A stretch of 64,000 nt of DNA from Shewanella yunxiaonensis. GTDB lineage: Bacteria > Pseudomonadota > Gammaproteobacteria > Enterobacterales > Shewanellaceae. The translations under genes were made by a program, and so were the position numbers. The DNA lies in assembly GCF_018223345.1 (NCBI RefSeq), contig NZ_CP073587.1, positions 3,408,001 to 3,472,000 of the forward strand. The letters are read 5' to 3'. Below the pieces are notes generated by a model, which made no database searches, was not told where the DNA came from, and saw nothing but the letters and a program-made list of their open reading frames with translations. Below, piece after piece: positions 8,574-17,040 of this stretch; the first letter of the stretch is position 1, and every line of letters starts with the position of its first letter.

Positions 8574-9775
8574 TGACTATCTCCTATCTGGGCGATTCGG
8601 TTTTCTATATAAGCTCGAGCTTCCACTGACAAATTATCTCGTTTTAATGCCTCACGGTAAGCGTCAGCGGCAGCAGGGTAACGCTGTCCAGCGTCCAACC
8701 CGTGCGCCAGCCCCATCCACCAGCGGCCATCATTGGGGGCGGTTTCAATCAACTTATGATAACTTTGCTGCACCAGCGGCCAATTTTTGTTTTCCTGCCC
8801 AAGTTTGGCTAACGTCAGCCACTTATCGGTGGCGAAGCCCGAGTCATCAGCAATGTGATGCAAACTGGCGGTGGCCGCTGCTGTTTTGCCCTGTGCTGAC
8901 TGCACGCGGCCAAGCAGCAACCATAACTGCTGTTGCGTGGGATAAGCGCTGACGCCAGTTTGCAGCAACTCTTCGGCTTGTGGCAATTGACCACTGCCAT
9001 AATAAAGTGCCGCCAGTTGTGTTCTGGCTTGATGCAGTGCCGGATAAATCTCAAGCGCTCGCTGAAATGCAGCGACTGCGGCTTCCAAATCGCCATTTTG
9101 CTGCGCTGACATGCCATGTTGATACTGCTTCCGGGCTAACTGTTCGGGAGTGAGTTTCACTTCCGTAATTTGCATCTGTTGCGGCTTCGCGGTAGCGACA
9201 CTTGCCTTCGCCGCGACAGTAGTGTTCTTAACGGATGAGGATGCAGCTTGCGATTTAGCGGGGGTTAACCCTGTGGTTTTTACCGTGTGTTCAATGGCGA
9301 CGTCAGGCACGCTTTGTGTAGTTTCTGTCGCACTTGCGCGCGGGGATGGCAAAATCTTTGCGGTCTCAGCAACCGCCTCATCAGCAGTTACTGGCGCAGC
9401 AGACGGAGCGGCTAGGGTTGAACTAGTCTCATCAGCGATACCTGCTGGTGACGCGTCAGCCGCCTTGTCGGCGACAACCGGTGACACATTCGGTAACGCA
9501 GTTGGCTCTAAGCCTTTAGACGCGAATGGGACAGCCGCTGTATGGGTGCTGGCGGTGACGGCTGGCAGATTGCCAGAAGCTGGCTTCCCCGAGATTTGGC
9601 GCCAGCCATAAACCCCCATGGCAACCAACACTACGCCAATGACGACGCCAATGAAGATGCCACGCCAAGAAGCTGTAGCCGATACAGTGGCTGTCGTTGT
9701 GTTGGGGATCCCGTGCAAACTATGAGGTTGCTGGCGTTTATCGAGATCTTTCAACATCTGATTGACGACACTCAC
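8570..9775 (-). CDS. mshN: MSHA biogenesis TPR protein MshN
   Basis: A 401-residue protein beginning MSVVNQMLKDLDKRQ, a recognised MshN N-terminus. It has one transmembrane segment (IFIGVVIGVVLVAMGVYGW), a long Ala/Thr/Pro/Ser-rich periplasmic linker and a C-terminal TPR array (repeats such as GMSAQQNGDLEAAVAAFQRA and further copies to the end). I choose GTG 9775: it gives a GTGA overlap with the mshM stop and sits 7 nt from AGGAG. ATG 9778 is the alternative. It probably links inner-membrane and outer-membrane parts of the pilus machine; this is inferred. Confidence 0.86.
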   Translation of the reverse strand: MSVVNQMLKDLDKRQQPHSLHGIPNTTTATVSATASWRGIFIGVVIGVVLVAMGVYGWRQISGKPASGNLPAVTASTHTAAVPFASKGLEPTALPNVSPVVADKAADASPAGIADETSSTLAAPSAAPVTADEAVAETAKILPSPRASATETTQSVPDVAIEHTVKTTGLTPAKSQAASSSVKNTTVAAKASVATAKPQQMQITEVKLTPEQLARKQYQHGMSAQQNGDLEAAVAAFQRALEIYPALHQARTQLAALYYGSGQLPQAEELLQTGVSAYPTQQQLWLLLGRVQSAQGKTAAATASLHHIADDSGFATDKWLTLAKLGQENKNWPLVQQSYHKLIETAPNDGRWWMGLAHGLDAGQRYPAAADAYREALKRDNLSVEARAYIENRIAQIGDSQ

Positions 9776-10671
9776 CATGCCACTCCTTTTAATAGTCCGA
9801 CGGCGACTAATAACACCAGCACCACAGTCCCGGTCCATAACCAGCGCCAATCAGGCGCGTGAGTGGCATCTTCGGTATCAGCGATGGCGGCCCGCAAGTG
9901 CTTATCACTGACTTGCTCGAGGCCAGCACCATAACTCAATAACAAGGCTTTGTGCGCTAACACATTAATGAGTCGCGGGATCCCTCTTGAGGCTTGCGCC
10001 AATAATTTTTGCGCTCTTGGGCTAAACAAAGGGCGGCCCTGATAACCTGAAACTGCCAGCCGATGCCGTAAATAAGCGCAGACTTCTTCCCGCTGCAACG
10101 GACGCAGTTGATAACTAAAAGTGATACGTTGCCGTAGTTGGCGAAATGCCGGTTGCGCCAGCCGCTGATCCAGTTCCGGCTGACCAAATAACACCACCTG
10201 CACCAACTTACGTTGCTCAGTTTCCAGATTGGTAAATAAGCGCAGCGCCTCCAGACTATCATCCGGCAACGCTTGAGCTTCATCGAGGATCAGCACAATC
10301 TTTTTATCCTGAGCGCTTAGTGCTAACAGTTGTTGCTGGATCAGACCGGTCAGATGTAACTGGTCACGCACTTCATCCAACACAATTCCCAGTTCCTGAG
10401 CCACTGCCGCACGCAACTCCTCGGGACTGAGATAGGGATTGGGCAACCAAGCGCAGACAAACTCATCCGAAAGTTCATTGAGTAACTTGCGGCAGATTAA
10501 GGTTTTACCGGTGCCGACTTCACCAGTGACTTTGATAAAACCTTCGCCGGTTTGCAGCGCGACCTGTAACACCTGCAATGCCTCGACATGCGGCGCTAAC
10601 CCGAAAAAAAATTCGGTATTCGGAGTCAGGGCAAACGGCATGCTATGCATACCAAAGTGCTGCAAATACAT
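9772..10671 (-). CDS. mshM: MSHA biogenesis AAA ATPase MshM (ExeA-like)
   Basis: A 299-residue protein starting MYLQHFGMHSMPFALTPN, the hallmark of ExeA/MshM-type AAA proteins. Walker A is GEVGTGKT (residues 50-57), Walker B VLILDEAQ (about 134-141), and an arginine-finger-like region GIPRLINVLAHKALL follows. A C-terminal transmembrane helix (WLWTGTVVLVLLVAVGLL) would anchor it in the inner membrane with the ATPase domain in the cytoplasm. It is thought to help assemble the secretin through the envelope, as ExeAB/GspAB do; MshN could act as a periplasmic partner. It overlaps mshN by 4 nt. Confidence 0.9.
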   Translation of the reverse strand: MYLQHFGMHSMPFALTPNTEFFFGLAPHVEALQVLQVALQTGEGFIKVTGEVGTGKTLICRKLLNELSDEFVCAWLPNPYLSPEELRAAVAQELGIVLDEVRDQLHLTGLIQQQLLALSAQDKKIVLILDEAQALPDDSLEALRLFTNLETEQRKLVQVVLFGQPELDQRLAQPAFRQLRQRITFSYQLRPLQREEVCAYLRHRLAVSGYQGRPLFSPRAQKLLAQASRGIPRLINVLAHKALLLSYGAGLEQVSDKHLRAAIADTEDATHAPDWRWLWTGTVVLVLLVAVGLLKGVAW

Positions 10672-10685
10672 GACACCTCAGCCTG

Positions 10686-12368
10686 TTAGTTACTCTGCGG
10701 ATACCAGCGATTTAGCAACGACTGGGATCGTTTTAGCTCCTGTTTCCAGGTATCCCCCTCTACGACAGTGGGCTTTAACAGGATCACTAATTCTGTCTTC
10801 TCAATTGCTTTTACTTTGTTAGTAAACAGCTGCCCCATTAACGGAATATCGCCCAGCAAGGGCACTTTAGAGACCTTCTCAGAAGTGTCACTCTTCATGA
10901 GTCCGCCAATCACAACCACATCGCCGGACTTGGCGCGGATGACCGTATCAGACTCGCGAATTTCACTCTGCGCTAATGGCAGGTCCAACGTTGAATCCCC
11001 TACTTGAATGCTTTTTTGCTGGTCATTCACTTCGGTCACCGAGGGGTGGACATGCAGTAACACATTGCCGTCATCATCGATTTGCGGCGTGACGTCCAGC
11101 GCAATCCCGGAGAAAAATGGGGTTAACTGAACATCCGGGGTGGTCACTGAAGTTGATGAACTGGCCACGGTGGTAGACGACACATCAGTGACATAATACT
11201 CATCGGTACCGACTTTAATCACCGCCTTCTGATTATTAGAGGCGGTGACACGGGGACTGGACAACACATCCACATCCCCCTGAGTATCCAGTAAGGTAAT
11301 CAAGGTCGAAAAATCAGCGCCTGTCAGCGACAATGAGGTCACGCTACCCAGTGTTTTGGAGATGGTGTCGCTGAAAGACCCGGCACTGGTATTAAAGCTG
11401 ACTTTGGTATTGCCGTTACCCAATGCACTGCCGAGCACGTCCTGCCACTGAATGCCCTGTTGATAACCATCGGACAACCGCACTTCGAGAATTTTAGCTT
11501 CCAGAATCACCTGCCGTTGCAGATGCTCCTCGGATTGCTTGAGGAAGTTATGGATCTGCCGTAGTTCATCAGGGTAGGCGCGCACTGTGACCAACCCGGC
11601 CTGTGGACTGACGACCACACTGCGGCCATCGTCACTTTTACCAATAATCGCTTCCAAGGTTTTTTGTAGCTGGCCCCAGAAATCGGTCTTGGTTTTGGAA
11701 CTGATGTAAGTGCCGTTAGTGGTGTTGCTCTGATTGTTATAGCCATTATTACTGTTGTTGGAGCCACTGCTGCCGCTGCTACCGAACATATTGTTGTTAT
11801 TGTAATTGCGGTTGTTAGTGTTGTTATTGTTACTGTCGGTGATGCGACCGGAACTGACGGATGTCAGAGACAGGCCAATGCGTTCCATATCGAGATAATT
11901 GACCGGGAAAGTTTCCGTGCGCATACCGGCGGGAAAGATCTGCAACACTTTACCGTCCTGGCTGATCTCATAACCATAGATATCCTGCACCACTTTCAGC
12001 ACTTCACTGAGGGTAACGCCCTTTAATGACAGCGAGATAGTACCGGTAACATTGGGATGGATGGCAACGCTCAGCGGTGTCCCTTCGACCAGGCTGGCAA
12101 AAAATACCTTGGCATCCACATCGTGTGCCGACACATTAAACCGCCGCTCTGCAGCGACCTGAGTATGCAACCCCGTCAGTAAGCCGTTACCGGTCAGTTC
12201 CTGTTGCAATTGAGCCGGCAATGGCGCCGCTGGCGGCACTGTTTTGCTGGGAGCTGGCTGCAATGATTCTTTCAACGCAGAGCGCGACGCCTCCGGCGCC
12301 GGACGCGAGGTCTGACAAGCCGCCAACGTCAAAGCAAGCAACGGCACGATAAAAAAAAGTCTGCTCAT
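10686..12368 (-). CDS. mshL: MSHA outer-membrane secretin MshL
   Basis: A 560-residue secretin. It has a lipoprotein signal peptide with lipobox LAAC (Cys18), a secretin/TonB short N-terminal domain (about 90-150: FFASLVEGTPLSVAIHPNVT), an N1-like domain, and the C-terminal secretin core with VPLLGDIPLMGQLF, the signature of the family. Between about residues 177 and 222 there is an Asn/Ser/Gly-rich low-complexity stretch encoded by AAC/AAT-type codon runs. The multimer forms the outer-membrane pore through which the MSHA fibre passes. It lies 14 nt before mshM and 3 nt after mshK in transcription order. Confidence 0.95.
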   Translation of the reverse strand: MSRLFFIVPLLALTLAACQTSRPAPEASRSALKESLQPAPSKTVPPAAPLPAQLQQELTGNGLLTGLHTQVAAERRFNVSAHDVDAKVFFASLVEGTPLSVAIHPNVTGTISLSLKGVTLSEVLKVVQDIYGYEISQDGKVLQIFPAGMRTETFPVNYLDMERIGLSLTSVSSGRITDSNNNNTNNRNYNNNNMFGSSGSSGSNNSNNGYNNQSNTTNGTYISSKTKTDFWGQLQKTLEAIIGKSDDGRSVVVSPQAGLVTVRAYPDELRQIHNFLKQSEEHLQRQVILEAKILEVRLSDGYQQGIQWQDVLGSALGNGNTKVSFNTSAGSFSDTISKTLGSVTSLSLTGADFSTLITLLDTQGDVDVLSSPRVTASNNQKAVIKVGTDEYYVTDVSSTTVASSSTSVTTPDVQLTPFFSGIALDVTPQIDDDGNVLLHVHPSVTEVNDQQKSIQVGDSTLDLPLAQSEIRESDTVIRAKSGDVVVIGGLMKSDTSEKVSKVPLLGDIPLMGQLFTNKVKAIEKTELVILLKPTVVEGDTWKQELKRSQSLLNRWYPQSN

Positions 12369-12371
12369 GAA

Positions 12372-12701
12372 TTATCTCTTCTTATTTGGCTCGGTGATTG
12401 TCTGAAACAGGCGTAACTTGCGGCCATCCGCCAGCACGACTTCGTTAGCATGTATCGCGCTGATGCTTGTTCCCTGCAGCCGGTCGCCCCGGCGATAAAG
12501 CTGATTATTAATCACCGCACGGGTCCCGGAAGGTCCTTGAACTACGCTATTCAGCACTAACGTGACAGGCGCGTTAGTGCTACTGCTGGACATACTCTGC
12601 AGCCCATACGGCGGCAAAGTAGGGTCCCGCAGACTGGCAGCCCCGGCCATCACGGGTAAAAGTGTTGAAATTGTCACAACCGCTTTAATGGGATGCCACA
12701 C
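12372..12701 (-). CDS. mshK: MSHA biogenesis protein MshK (PilP-like)
   Basis: A 109-residue exported protein with an N-terminal signal or anchor (VVTISTLLPVMAGAA) followed by the LRDPTLPP motif typical of GspC/PilP-like periplasmic proteins, then a small beta domain (VLNSVVQGPSGTRAVIN, YRRGDRLQGTSI, VVLADGRKLRLF). This small homology-region-like fold binds secretin N-domains in related machines. It overlaps mshJ by 17 nt and ends 3 nt before mshL, consistent with an alignment-complex operon mshI-I2-J-K-L. Confidence 0.85.
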   Translation of the reverse strand: MWHPIKAVVTISTLLPVMAGAASLRDPTLPPYGLQSMSSSSTNAPVTLVLNSVVQGPSGTRAVINNQLYRRGDRLQGTSISAIHANEVVLADGRKLRLFQTITEPNKKR

Positions 12702-13341
12702 TGATAAAGTCCTTATTAATGCTGACGGTATAAAGGGCGAGTTTGACGCTGGCTTTCGGGAACTGCTGCACCTGATAGTCCAGGCTCTGCCAGTAGAGCT
12801 TTTCAGGCATATTTTCGACGGTACGGATGAATTTCAGCACCGAAAAATAATCGCCATCAAAGGTCAAATTGATGCCATGGCTGTATAGATTCATCTGCCC
12901 ATGTTGATCATCACCGACCACCAGTAACGGCGTCGGCGCAACGGAATGAAACGCTTCTAATTTCACGCCCTGCGTTTGCGCCAACAGCTTCGTCAGCAAT
13001 GATGGCATGCGTTCCGCCGGGATCAGATCAACGGTTTCATTGTTCAGGCGTTGGTCCTGTGCTGCGATTTGCTGCTTTAATTGCGCAAGTTGTGTTCGCA
13101 GTGGCTGATTGGGATCCTGCGCCAGTCGGTTCTGCATCAGGGAAATTTGCTCGGTGTTGCCCTTCACCATTTTTTCTGCGGCGTGCAACTGTTGCTGCTG
13201 TAACAGATGTTGCTGCCACCAGGATTCCAATGGCAGATACAAAACCACTGCTATCACCAACCAACAGGCCAACGCGACCATTACCCGTTCGCGCCGCGAA
13301 AGATGATCAAATTTTTGTGGCAGTTCGGCTAACGCACTCAT
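12685..13341 (-). CDS. mshJ: MSHA biogenesis protein MshJ (PilO-like)
   Basis: A 218-residue bitopic protein. A short cytoplasmic N-terminus (MSALAELPQKFDHLSRRERV) is followed by a transmembrane helix (MVALACWLVIAVVLYLPLE), a Gln-rich periplasmic coiled coil to about residue 110 and a ferredoxin-like C-terminal domain. This is the architecture of PilO/GspM alignment-complex subunits. Its start overlaps the mshI2 stop by 4 nt and its end overlaps mshK by 17 nt. Confidence 0.87.
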   Translation of the reverse strand: MSALAELPQKFDHLSRRERVMVALACWLVIAVVLYLPLESWWQQHLLQQQQLHAAEKMVKGNTEQISLMQNRLAQDPNQPLRTQLAQLKQQIAAQDQRLNNETVDLIPAERMPSLLTKLLAQTQGVKLEAFHSVAPTPLLVVGDDQHGQMNLYSHGINLTFDGDYFSVLKFIRTVENMPEKLYWQSLDYQVQQFPKASVKLALYTVSINKDFISVASH

Positions 13342-13940
13342 TTTTTATCCGCCTCCTTGCTATCGGTGGTCAGCTTGAATGCCAACGGTTGGTGTTCGCC
13401 ACGATTCATGGTCATGGAGGCGAAAGCCTTACCTTGGAAACTGTCAGTGTGACTGAGGCGTGCCACCCAATGCGGCACATTTTCTGGCTTCAGCGTATAA
13501 CCTTCAAACAGCAATTTTGGGGGTTCAAATTGTATGTGTGACAGCCAGATACTGCCGTCAGCGACCTGTGCCAGCTCTTGCAACATGTCGGTAAACCCCA
13601 CCGATTTAAATTGCTCACGCTTATCCAATTCTGTCAGCAGTAATGACTTTAATTGGTGTTCCTGAGTTAACTGTGTCACTTGCTGCTGCAACAGCGAATC
13701 GGGCTGATGTTTAGCTAAGGCTTGTTGCAGTGCGTTTTTTTGCTGTTCAAGAGCAGCATTTTGTTGTTGCACCGTCTGCAGTTGTTGCTGCAGCGTCTGC
13801 TGCTGCCACCAGCCCAGGATTAACGCCACAGCCCCTAACAACACAAGCAGTAATGACAAGGATACGGTCTTAGCAAAACTCAGGCGCAATTTCGCCGGTA
13901 ACAGTTCGGGGGAAAATAGATTGACCCGGGTCTTACTCAT
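13338..13940 (-). CDS. mshI2: MSHA biogenesis protein MshI2 (PilN-like)
   Basis: A 200-residue protein starting MSKTRVNLFSPELLPAK. The VNLF/L element near the N-terminus is the PilN segment that docks into the PilM-like partner. It is followed by a transmembrane helix (VSLSLLLVLLGAVALILGWW), a strongly Gln-rich coiled coil (about 50-110) and a ferredoxin-like fold. Its cytoplasmic partner is predicted to be the upstream MshI, and the periplasmic partner MshJ. ATGA-type 4-nt overlaps are present on both sides. Confidence 0.88.
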   Translation of the reverse strand: MSKTRVNLFSPELLPAKLRLSFAKTVSLSLLLVLLGAVALILGWWQQQTLQQQLQTVQQQNAALEQQKNALQQALAKHQPDSLLQQQVTQLTQEHQLKSLLLTELDKREQFKSVGFTDMLQELAQVADGSIWLSHIQFEPPKLLFEGYTLKPENVPHWVARLSHTDSFQGKAFASMTMNRGEHQPLAFKLTTDSKEADKK

Positions 13941-14812
13941 AAACGCCCCCGCAGTAATTCCGTTAAGGCCAGTTCCGCCATTTTTGCCCCGACGTTTTCA
14001 CAATTCACCGTCGCCACCGGTTGGTTAAAATTAACCGCAATGGCATGCGCCAGTGCCTGTGACGCCCCTTCGACGAGCAGCTCAATTGAGGCGACCGGAG
14101 GCTGTCTTAACTGACTCTCAAAAAAGTCCATCGACCGTTGAATTTCCAGACTCAGATTATCAGCAATACCGTAGCGAAGATCCTCAGCCGTGGCGCTATC
14201 CAACTCCTTAAAACCGCGGATCCGGCGATGCATATAAAGCTCGCCACTGCGCACCACAGTCAGCAGCACTTCCTCGCCGGGAATATGGCTGATCACTAGT
14301 CGTGCTTGGGAGGCGTCGGTAAACAGATTAGCGGGCATAAGCTCTTCGACTGAGATGCCCGCAAAGCTCATTCCCTCGGCATCCGCCGCCTGCACCATGG
14401 CACTGAGCTGAGGTTTGTCGGTGATCACCACTTGTAATTTGTTGCTGCCGGCAAGGGGAGACTCAAAATAATCGAGATAAATATTTTGCGGTGGCATTGC
14501 CACAATGTCCTTCACCGACCATAGCAGCGCCTGTGTAATTTCGTTGTCAGGCACAGCGGGTTTATCCACTGCCACCTGTTGGTAGGATTCCTGACCCAGT
14601 ACCACTTGCAGCAATGACGGACCAATATCTGCTGCCAATTGACGAAACAATAATGGCCAGTTTCGAGGACGCGGATAGCGGGAAATAAGAGGTGATGTAT
14701 CGGCAGCTGACTGAAACACCCACACATGTTCAGCACCCAGAAATACCCCTGTTGGCTTAGTTGCCTGTTGGGCTCTGAAAAAAGGCATTTTTATTAGTGA
14801 GTTTTTTGCCAT
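13937..14812 (-). CDS. mshI: MSHA biogenesis protein MshI (PilM-like)
   Basis: An actin-like PilM-family protein of about 291 residues without signal peptide. Recognisable features are GVFLGAEHVWVFQ near the N-terminus, ALLWSVKDIVAMPPQNIYLDY and a C-terminal SLEIQRSMDFFESQLRQPP, a motif common to PilM/MshI proteins. It would form the cytoplasmic ring bound by the MshI2 N-terminus. The start is uncertain: ATG 14812 is chosen, GTG 14830 lies one base from an AGGA box and ATG 14788 is also possible; no candidate has ideal spacing. It is first in the biogenesis operon, with a 173-bp gap to csrD upstream. Confidence 0.85.
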   Translation of the reverse strand: MAKNSLIKMPFFRAQQATKPTGVFLGAEHVWVFQSAADTSPLISRYPRPRNWPLLFRQLAADIGPSLLQVVLGQESYQQVAVDKPAVPDNEITQALLWSVKDIVAMPPQNIYLDYFESPLAGSNKLQVVITDKPQLSAMVQAADAEGMSFAGISVEELMPANLFTDASQARLVISHIPGEEVLLTVVRSGELYMHRRIRGFKELDSATAEDLRYGIADNLSLEIQRSMDFFESQLRQPPVASIELLVEGASQALAHAIAVNFNQPVATVNCENVGAKMAELALTELLRGRL

Positions 14813-14985
14813 ATTTAGATTTGATTCCACATCCTGTAAAAGTCGTCTGATAGCGCCCGTACCAGCAATTCAAAAGCGTCAAAAAAATGTCAGCGACGCC
14901 ATTTTACACACTAATTTTTTCATTTTATAAGGAATATTTGCGTAAACCCTGCAGCAACGCAAGCTCTGGTCAATAAATCGCATGG

Positions 14986-16881
14986 TTATGCCGGCTCTGG
15001 ATCACCAAACCACGGACCTTGTGCGGCACTGACCCCCAGCACCCGCAACGTCTGCCACTCTTCTAGCTGTTCAACCCCTTCGGCCATAATTTCAATATCG
15101 GTTTTATGAAGGCCCCCTAGTAAACTACGAATAAATAGCTGATTTTCTGTGCGTAAATGGATCTGTTTGATCAATGAACGATGCAATTTCACCAACGTAA
15201 AGCCGCCTTCCACAATGTACTGACTGCTGATCACTTGTTGCCCAACATGATCGACGCACAATCTGGCCCCCATTTTGCGGATTAACCGCAGTTTCGGCGC
15301 TAACGCTGCCGGTGCGCCGCTGGCAACCGCTTCATCAATTTCAAAAATCAGTCGAGGTGCCAGGTCGCGATATTCCAGCAGTAAGGTTCGTAGCCAACGC
15401 ATAAACTCGGCATTCAACAGCGAATCTTCGGATAAATTAATGCTAAACACGGCATCGGCATTGGCTTTGGGTAACAGATCAAACACCACGCGTTCAATGG
15501 TCTGGCGTTCGATTTTTGCTATCAGCCCACATTTTACCGCCATCGGTAAGAACAAAGTGGCTCTGACCAGATTGCCATTAGGCTCTTTCGCGCGAGTAAA
15601 AACTTCCTGATGATGGAGGTTACCATCTACATCAACAACCGGTTGTGTAAAGGCGACAAAGCGTCGCTGCTCCAGTGCCAGCTCCAGAAAACTGCGCCAG
15701 CGCACCGAACCTCTGGCAAATTCAGCATCCACAGCGCCTTTGTCGTACATAAACCAGGTGTTGATGCCCTGAATTTGCGCTGCTCGCAACGCCATTTCTG
15801 CTTCTTCCAGCAATTGTTGCTGATTATCACCCAACTTGAAATAAGCCGCACCGAGATGACAGCTGTTATTACGATTTCCCATCTCCCGCGGCAACAGGCT
15901 GGAACACAATTTCATTACCTTTGCCGCCAGTTGTTCCGCTTCCGCCAAACTGATCTGCGTCACTACAATCGCTAACTGGTTGTAACTGCGCCGGGCAAAA
16001 ACACTGTTGGCCTGGCTATGAAGCAAACGGCTGATGTGGGCGACATTCAGGTTAAGATAATCCACCATCTGACCATCACCGTTCAGTTGTTCCAGTTCTT
16101 CAAACTCCAGTAATAACAACACGCCGTGCGCCATCATTCCGTGAGCGTTACTCAAGGCATTAAGGCGGTTATCCAGCAGTAAGCGGTTACCGATGTGAGT
16201 ATCATGATCGAGGAAGGTGTTAGTGCGAATAAAATCATCAAAGCGGGCCCTTTCTTTGCGCGCATCCGCTAACTCATCCAACAGTTTACTCAACGCCCGG
16301 TTGATGAAACGCGGACGACTGGCACTGCTCAGATTACGCGCTCGGGAATAATGCCCCTGCAAAATCAGGCGGCAACGTTCGGCAACTGTTTCCATCCCGT
16401 CCAGTTGCTGCGAATACCAGTGGTAGCCCAAACGCAATACCACCACCAAAGTTAACAGACTCAGCAGCATGACGACCCAGTCGCCCATTTGCGGGTAATA
16501 ATGGTGAAAGGGAGAGCGTAGCAGTAATTCCACGTCGATATTATGTGCCGCGTCCACCGTAAAACGCATGCTATAGCGACTGCTTTCCACAATCGGGCCG
16601 CGGTATTGTTGCAATAATTTGCGCCCCTGCCACAGACGCAACTCCACCACATCCGTTAACGCCAACATACTGGGTAACCAGGGATCAGCATCCTGGAGTT
16701 GGTTATCTTGATACTGATGTTGCAACTGTTGCTGTAAGACCTGCACCTGAAGCAATTGCTGCTGACTGACAAAACGCCAGTAACCAGCCGCAGCGAACGC
16801 CATACCAACAAATAACAACGTCAGCACAGACCACAGCCAAAAGCGGGTCAGACGGGTGGTCAGCATACGGGTCAGATTCAT
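14986..16881 (-). CDS. csrD: RNase E specificity factor CsrD (MshH), degenerate GGDEF/EAL protein
   Basis: A 631-residue membrane protein. It has two transmembrane helices (about 15-35 and 134-152) flanking a periplasmic domain, a HAMP-like segment, then degenerate GGDEF and EAL domains. The GGDEF site is replaced by RRSYN (in FARRSYNQLAIV) and the EAL triad reads EVF (HHQEVFTRA), so neither cyclase nor phosphodiesterase activity is expected. This matches CsrD, which in E. coli directs RNase E to the CsrB/CsrC small RNAs; in Vibrio and Shewanella the gene next to the msh locus is called mshH. It is transcribed in the same direction as mshI, 173 bp upstream of it, and may or may not share its promoter. 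Confidence 0.9.
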   Translation of the reverse strand: MNLTRMLTTRLTRFWLWSVLTLLFVGMAFAAAGYWRFVSQQQLLQVQVLQQQLQHQYQDNQLQDADPWLPSMLALTDVVELRLWQGRKLLQQYRGPIVESSRYSMRFTVDAAHNIDVELLLRSPFHHYYPQMGDWVVMLLSLLTLVVVLRLGYHWYSQQLDGMETVAERCRLILQGHYSRARNLSSASRPRFINRALSKLLDELADARKERARFDDFIRTNTFLDHDTHIGNRLLLDNRLNALSNAHGMMAHGVLLLLEFEELEQLNGDGQMVDYLNLNVAHISRLLHSQANSVFARRSYNQLAIVVTQISLAEAEQLAAKVMKLCSSLLPREMGNRNNSCHLGAAYFKLGDNQQQLLEEAEMALRAAQIQGINTWFMYDKGAVDAEFARGSVRWRSFLELALEQRRFVAFTQPVVDVDGNLHHQEVFTRAKEPNGNLVRATLFLPMAVKCGLIAKIERQTIERVVFDLLPKANADAVFSINLSEDSLLNAEFMRWLRTLLLEYRDLAPRLIFEIDEAVASGAPAALAPKLRLIRKMGARLCVDHVGQQVISSQYIVEGGFTLVKLHRSLIKQIHLRTENQLFIRSLLGGLHKTDIEIMAEGVEQLEEWQTLRVLGVSAAQGPWFGDPEPA

Positions 16882-17005
16882 TATCAGGCGTTCCTGCCAA
16901 TGTTATTGGGCATCCGAACACAGCTCAGTCCACCTGAACTGCGATTTTACCTGTTTGATTATTAAGCGGTATTACACAAATGGCAACAGTGATAACAAGG
17001 AGAGC

Positions 17006-17033
17006 GGCAGTGGCACACCATCGCGCCACTGCC
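17006..17033 (-). terminator. Stem-loop after the malic enzyme gene
   Basis: A perfect 9-bp inverted repeat (GGCAGTGGC / GCCACTGCC) with a 10-nt loop starts 8 bases beyond the malic enzyme stop codon. On the minus strand it is followed by GCTCTCCTTG, which is not a proper U-tract. It is therefore an imperfect intrinsic terminator or an RNA 3'-end stabiliser. Confidence 0.5.
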
Positions 17034-17040
17034 ATTGAGG

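Noticed and set aside
11700..11845. Microsatellite or CRISPR-like repeat
   Set aside because: The repetitive DNA is in frame within mshL and encodes an Asn/Ser/Gly tract; there are no regular spacers.
15275..15975. Plus-strand frames of 111 and 121 codons opposite csrD
   Set aside because: They are antisense shadows of a well-supported gene and have no protein-family features.
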